From: Tolypeutes matacus | Lineage: Eukaryota > Chordata > Mammalia > Cingulata > Chlamyphoridae | DNA length: 64,000 nt | Direction of reading: 5' to 3' | Assembly (NCBI GenBank): GCA_026826555.1 | Contig: JAKSZT010017954.1 | Coordinates: 6,710,747-6,774,746, forward strand | Translations under genes and position numbers: made by a program | Notes under the pieces: model-generated | Told to the model about the DNA's origin: nothing | What the model saw: only the letters and a program-made list of their open reading frames with translations | The model's database searches: none | Shown here: piece after piece, positions 59,775-64,000 of the stretch | Layout: every line of letters starts with the position of its first letter | Position numbering within the stretch: position 1 is the stretch's first letter

Positions 59775-61180
59775 TGACTTTTTTGCAATAACTTGCTGGG
59801 AATAAGCTAGTAGTAACCTCAAGATAGGAACCGTGCTTTCGGCCATCTTGAATCCCTGCAACCCCTGGTCTAGATCTAGACCCAAAATAGCTAAAGAGCC
59901 ACGATGTGGACGAGCTATTAAACTTAATCTGTGTCATTTCAGAGGACAGAACTGAGGCCAGTGTGTGTGTGAAGGCTACGAAGAGGCAGATTTTAGTCCA
60001 GAATAAAATGTACAGCTGTACAGTGATTTACTAGCTGCCTTGAAAAGTAGTAAACTTCCTAACACTGGCAGTATGCAAACACAAGCTAGAAAAACTTTCC
60101 TCCTACACTAAGAGATTGAATTTATTCATCTCTAGTCCTATATACCATTACATTTACTTTAAATATCTTGATAACTTCATTTTTTCTATTGTCTAAGGAA
60201 CTAAGAGGTTTTGTCTAGTTTATTTGTTATACCAGGGGCAAATAACTGTGCTGTGCTGTGTTGGAGCAACTTATAAGTAGAAAATATTTAGACCAGGTCT
60301 AAATCATGGACAAAGAGACAACAGAGCACCTCATTTTAGACCCAGATTTTTCGGGCCTGAACGGACCATGTACGAGACAGGACTGACATAAACAAAGTAT
60401 CTAAAGTGGTTCAATACATATACATTGATTATTTGATTTATTGATTTCTATCTACAGTCTTCTTGGAACTCTTCAGTGTGCAGCACTAGAAAATGTACAC
60501 TGTTTAGTGTACCATTTGAATTAAGCAAGGATTTAGGTGTTGGCACAAGCAAAATTCTCTTCTATTTTCTGACTAATGTGGCTCCAGGACCCACCAAAGC
60601 TAATGTAAATACTGGAATATTTTCTCATATAGAAACCAGAAGTATTTAAAATTCAGTGCAGGTAGAATTGTTTGCTTAAATATTAGTAGGACAGACTTTG
60701 GTAACTTCGGTTGCATGTGTTGGTTCTTATTTCATTTTGGTAGAAATTGAGTGTTGGGGACTTTACCTGGAAGCCAGCCTCCAGCATTGACGTCTGACAG
60801 TAACCGCAAAAGCAGTCCCCCTTTCCTCTGGCAGAGCCAGGACCATGTCCGTGGCTGTGATCTCAGGGGAGGGCTTTAGTCCATGGCTTAGGGTTTACAG
60901 CTGGGAAGCTTGCCTCTTAAAAGGTGGGAAAAACATAGTCAACATGACCCCACAAAATTTGGACTTGGAACCCTCAGATGTAAAGAACCCATCAAGGTCA
61001 AGGACACGGCCCAGCCAGAATTGGCACCCATGGGCTTTTTCAGATCCAGATGTCAGAAATGGGTAAATAACAAATTGATACTGATTAAAAACAGGAGGAA
61101 ACTGAATGGTGTTTGGGTCCAGATGATTCAAAAGCCACAGTCTCGTGACCCAATCAAAGAAATATTCAAAACTAGCCTGA
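59775..61180. other. Unassigned DNA
   Basis: No gene recognised. Overlapping ORFs of 126 codons on opposite strands at 60895-61290 have no domains. Confidence 0.4.
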
Positions 61181-61194
61181 ATTATAACAGTACG

Positions 61195-61235
61195 GTTTTT
61201 TTTTGTTGTTTGTTTTCTTTTTATTATTTTGTTTC
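61195..61235 (-). mobile_element. Second tail-only insertion (T-rich on + strand)
   Basis: About 41 bp of T with scattered G, A and C, flanked by ttataacagtacg (61182-61194) and ttataacagtatg (61236-61248), with one mismatch. On the minus strand this is an A-rich tail placed after a TTTG/AAAAA junction. Confidence 0.7.
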
Positions 61236-61639
61236 TTATAACAGTATGTTTTTCAAAGTATACTGTCAAACCCATTTATCTCTGGCTTAAAAAATGGGCT
61301 ATTTTTTTTTTTTCTTAAAATGACCAAATACTCAATAATGTAGATCAGTATAGGATAAATACCTCTTATGGGGAGATAGGTCATGATTTCTCTTTTAAGG
61401 GAAAAACCTGGAAAATACTATATAAATAATGGTTGATCTGGTCCAAGACTCTTAGTCAATTTTGTTATCAATTACATAAGGGAAATACTGATATAGGAGA
61501 AAGAAAAAAGAAAATCATCAGAATTATATATCTAAAAATGACTGATTACATAGCTATTTTACCAGTGAGATCTTAACAAGATAGAAAAGGGGAATAAGGG
61601 TGGCCCAGATGGGTTCCCAATCTTGCAATAATGAATAAA

Positions 61640-61795
61640 TTAAAATCAAATCAACACAGAAATGTTCTGTATCTTTATAGTAAGGAAGATTATATGGTGT
61701 ATGCATTTGTCAAAATTGAATGAACTATCACTTAAGATCTGTACATTTCACTTTGTGCAAATTATACTTCAATGCAAAAATTGAAAAAGTCAAAT
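61640..61795 (+). mobile_element. LINE-1 3' end fragment
   Basis: 'gtgtatgcatttgtcaaaat', 'cacttaagatctgtacattt' and 'gcaaattatacttcaatgca' are sense L1 3' UTR sequence next to an A-rich end. Confidence 0.8.
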
Positions 61796-61799
61796 CAAC

Positions 61800-62220
61800 T
61801 TATTTATTGAGCAACAATTTTTGACAATATTAAGCATTGTAGGGAAAAAAATTTCCCAGCAAATCATTGGTTAACTCTAGACACAAATGTAAGAAATATT
61901 CAATAATAAAAATCAAATAACTATAAATCACAAATAAGAGAGTCATGGAATTCTGGACCTAGATGGAGCCTTTGAGATCATCCAGCTTCCTGTTTAAAGG
62001 ATGAGAAGACTGAGACTTAGAGAATTTTAAAAAAAATTGTCCAAAGAAAAGTAGAAACAGAATTTGACCAGATGGCAGGATTATAAGATTAAATCTCCTT
62101 CTCCTTTCCTCTTTGTCAGATTGACTTCCTGCTCCTCTCAACTGCTAAGTATCCCCCAAGGGTCCATTTTCGGTTGTCTTTGGCTTTCGCTTTATGTCAC
62201 ATTCTGACTGATCCATCAAT
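61800..62220. other. Unassigned DNA, with a possible old SINE-like piece
   Basis: 61950-62075 ('gatggagcctttgagatcat', 'gatgagaagactgagactta') resembles an ancient mammalian interspersed repeat of uncertain family. Confidence 0.35.
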
Positions 62221-62224
62221 TTCA

Positions 62225-62360
62225 ATGTTAGTATTTCTTCATCCAGTCAATAAATACTTTTCGAGTGTCTACTATATACCAAGCAGTGTTTTAGGGGCAG
62301 GAGATACAGCACTAAACCGCAGACTCTAACCTCATGGAGCTTATTTTCTACTAATCTCAG
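62225..62360 (-). repeat. L2 fragment
   Basis: Antisense L2: 'gtcaataaatacttttcgag', 'gtctactatataccaagcag', and 'aacctcatggagcttatttt'. Confidence 0.82.
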
Positions 62361-62364
62361 TGCC

Positions 62365-63715
62365 CTTGATGCCCAGAGACTGATTTCTTGGCCAAGTATT
62401 TTCAACCAATCCATTATCACACAACTCCCCTTGCATACCATGGTGGTGTAGCTGGATTTTCTCTCATTCTTGGCTAAGCTGAGTTAGTTAAGCCAGTAAT
62501 TTATTAAGGAATGGTGAGAAAAAAAAATAGGAGAAAATAACAGCTCATGGGTCCCAGGTAGAGAGGAAGGGGCTGAGGAGCGATAAAGAGGCCCAGCTTA
62601 TAGACTACAGTTCCCCATTATAAATTATAAATGCCCAGGTTTACTTGCGTGTTGATCCAGGCGGAGGGCAAAGAAGGCCAGAACAGAGGGGAAAAGGCAA
62701 GAGAGGGTCAGTTCAGCCTTTGAGTTTGCTTTTTGAACTATTAATTATTCTGCCTCTTTGCTAATGACAGGGGAGGAGTCCTAGATGTTTACTGTTTTAA
62801 TTGATTACCCCACCCATCAGTTTTTCAGGAGGGCCCAATGATAAGACCCCTGGAGAATATCCGGGGTTTCTCCTGGCTTCCGGAGGAAATCTGGTTCTGA
62901 ATGGGGGAATCTTCCAAGTTCTTCCAGCAGCCATCTTGGGGGTACCTGTCCACGTGGACTTCTTGCCAGGTTCCAGATCCGTCTATTGATTCCCTAACTA
63001 GCTTGTTTCAGTAGCACCGCAACTTCAACATGTCTATAAACTCATCTTCTCTCCAGTTATCTCCTTCTCTTCCCTAAGACAGAAGGTCATCTTGAACCTT
63101 CTTCTTAAACCTTAAGGTCAACCAATTTCAAGATCCCTAACTTCTGTCAACATCCTAAACTCTGAATATCTGTTCAGAAACTCTGTTTCCTCACTTCTTC
63201 CTTGGAATGTTCTGGTAATCTCATCTTTCAGTGTCTACAGTTGTCCCCAATTCTGTTTTATCCCATACATCACTGCCCAATTAATTTTACTAAAACACAC
63301 CCCCTATGCCAACCCCTTCCCAAATAAACACACACACACTTTAGCTTGGCTCTCATTTGCCTTCTAAATTAAATGGAAACTCCCCCGTCTGGCAACAACA
63401 ACAACAACAAAACATTGAAAACATAGCTCCAGCCTCCCTTTTCAAGCATCTGTCTTCTCCAGTACAGGTACCTGTACTTACTCCAGCCAAAGGGAATTCT
63501 TGGCTGTTCCTTTAGGAGGTCCCCAGTTTTCTGCCTCTTCACTTGCTCCATCTCTTTCCTAGCTGGGCTGACTATACAGCTCTCCCTACCTTATTATACT
63601 CATCATCAGCCTCTGCTTATGTTTCAGTTACTGACTTCTCTAAGAGACCTTTCTAAATCTCATCACCATGAGTCTTCTCTCCTTGGAATGCATTTATCCC
63701 TCACTGCATTGCATT
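62365..63715. other. Unassigned DNA
   Basis: No gene recognised. A short acac run lies at 63331-63340 and a caa run at 63396-63411. Confidence 0.4.
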
Positions 63716-63724
63716 ATGGTTATT

Positions 63725-64000
63725 CTCTGACTTTTTAGAATTAAAATAACCATACAAACTGGCATCCTTATTGAAAAAAACCTAAAATGTACTAAAGAGT
63801 AATCAGAGTAACAGCCATCTGAAATCCCATCACACAGAATTATCTGTTGTCAAACATCCCTCCAGACTTTTCTCTTTGTGTATATATATAAACATTTCTT
63901 TTGGTCTACACATTTTTCCATAAATGAGGTCAAATTCTACCTGCTTTTTTTCTGTCGATATATTCTGGTGCTCTTTTCAGTTGATCAGTAAAAAACTAAG
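63725..64000 (-). mobile_element. Old LINE-1 3' fragment, runs off the window
   Basis: 'catctgaaatcccatcacac', 'catccctccagacttttctc', and 'acatttttccataaatgagg' are antisense old-L1 3' sequence. Confidence 0.6.

Noticed and set aside
59558..59937. Phe/Leu-rich minus-strand ORFs of 76-116 codons that look like a membrane protein
   Set aside because: They are readings of the A-rich tail-only insertion in antisense and change with every frame.
60895..61290. 126-codon ORFs on opposite strands
   Set aside because: They overlap almost fully, have no motif, and the + one reads through the tail-only insertion.
1..64000. CRISPR arrays, operons, phage or plasmid-type systems
   Set aside because: There are no spaced palindromic repeats and no dense co-directional coding; the sequence is vertebrate nuclear DNA.

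Overview
The window looks like ordinary nuclear DNA of a placental mammal, and most likely of a xenarthran close to the nine-banded armadillo. It is AT-rich and CpG-poor. It has scattered ancient mammalian repeats (MIR, L2, old L1 3' ends, hAT-type DNA elements). It also has many tRNA-derived SINEs whose body (a GGTTCGA-type B box, 'gccgcttccc' at the head on the antisense strand, and an 'ataaataaataaatctt' A-rich tail) I recognise as the armadillo DAS type. The species call rests on memory of that SINE family, not on a search. I found no exon, splice-supported gene, tRNA, rRNA or other host gene that I can defend. The window is therefore probably intergenic or deep intronic.

Layout. Positions 1-2543 hold the remnant of an ERVL/MaLR-like endogenous retrovirus on the minus strand: one LTR, a tRNA-Leu-type primer binding site, broken gag-like reading frames and a 60-bp tandem array. 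The LTR has been split by a + strand retrocopy (1689-2046) and the array by a dimeric SINE (70-445). From 2.5 to 8.2 kb there are MIRs and unassigned DNA. From 8.2 to 13.5 kb there are a possible retrocopy, an old L1 3' end, SINEs and two side-by-side SINE insertions. From 16.5 to 19.1 kb there are two tandem copies of an L1-like 3' retroposon. From 19 to 31.5 kb the sequence is mostly unassigned, with MIR, L2, hAT and one SINE.

The main coding object is a near full-length LINE-1 at 31525-37146 on the + strand: 5' UTR, a broken ORF1, and ORF2 with endonuclease, reverse transcriptase (FADD) and C-terminal regions. A young SINE sits in its endonuclease segment. It is dead, but most of ORF2 lies in one frame with only three stops. 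From 37.5 to 64 kb the sequence is again MIR, L2, hAT, L1 and SINE debris in unassigned DNA. It includes one GC-rich 204-codon ORF of unknown origin (41200-41814), a 48-bp duplication separated by filler that copies sequence 1.85 kb upstream (45325-45461), and two insertions that seem to be nothing but retrotransposon A-tails with target duplications (59604-59754 and 61195-61235).

There is no cooperating gene set. What the sequence records is a history of retrotransposition: the L1 machinery (of which 31.5-37.1 kb is a fossil source) explains the SINEs, the retrocopy and the tail-only insertions through A-tails and target-site duplications. I did not find a new multi-gene system. The items most worth a second look are the tail-only insertions, the templated-looking duplication and the endogenous retrovirus tandem array.
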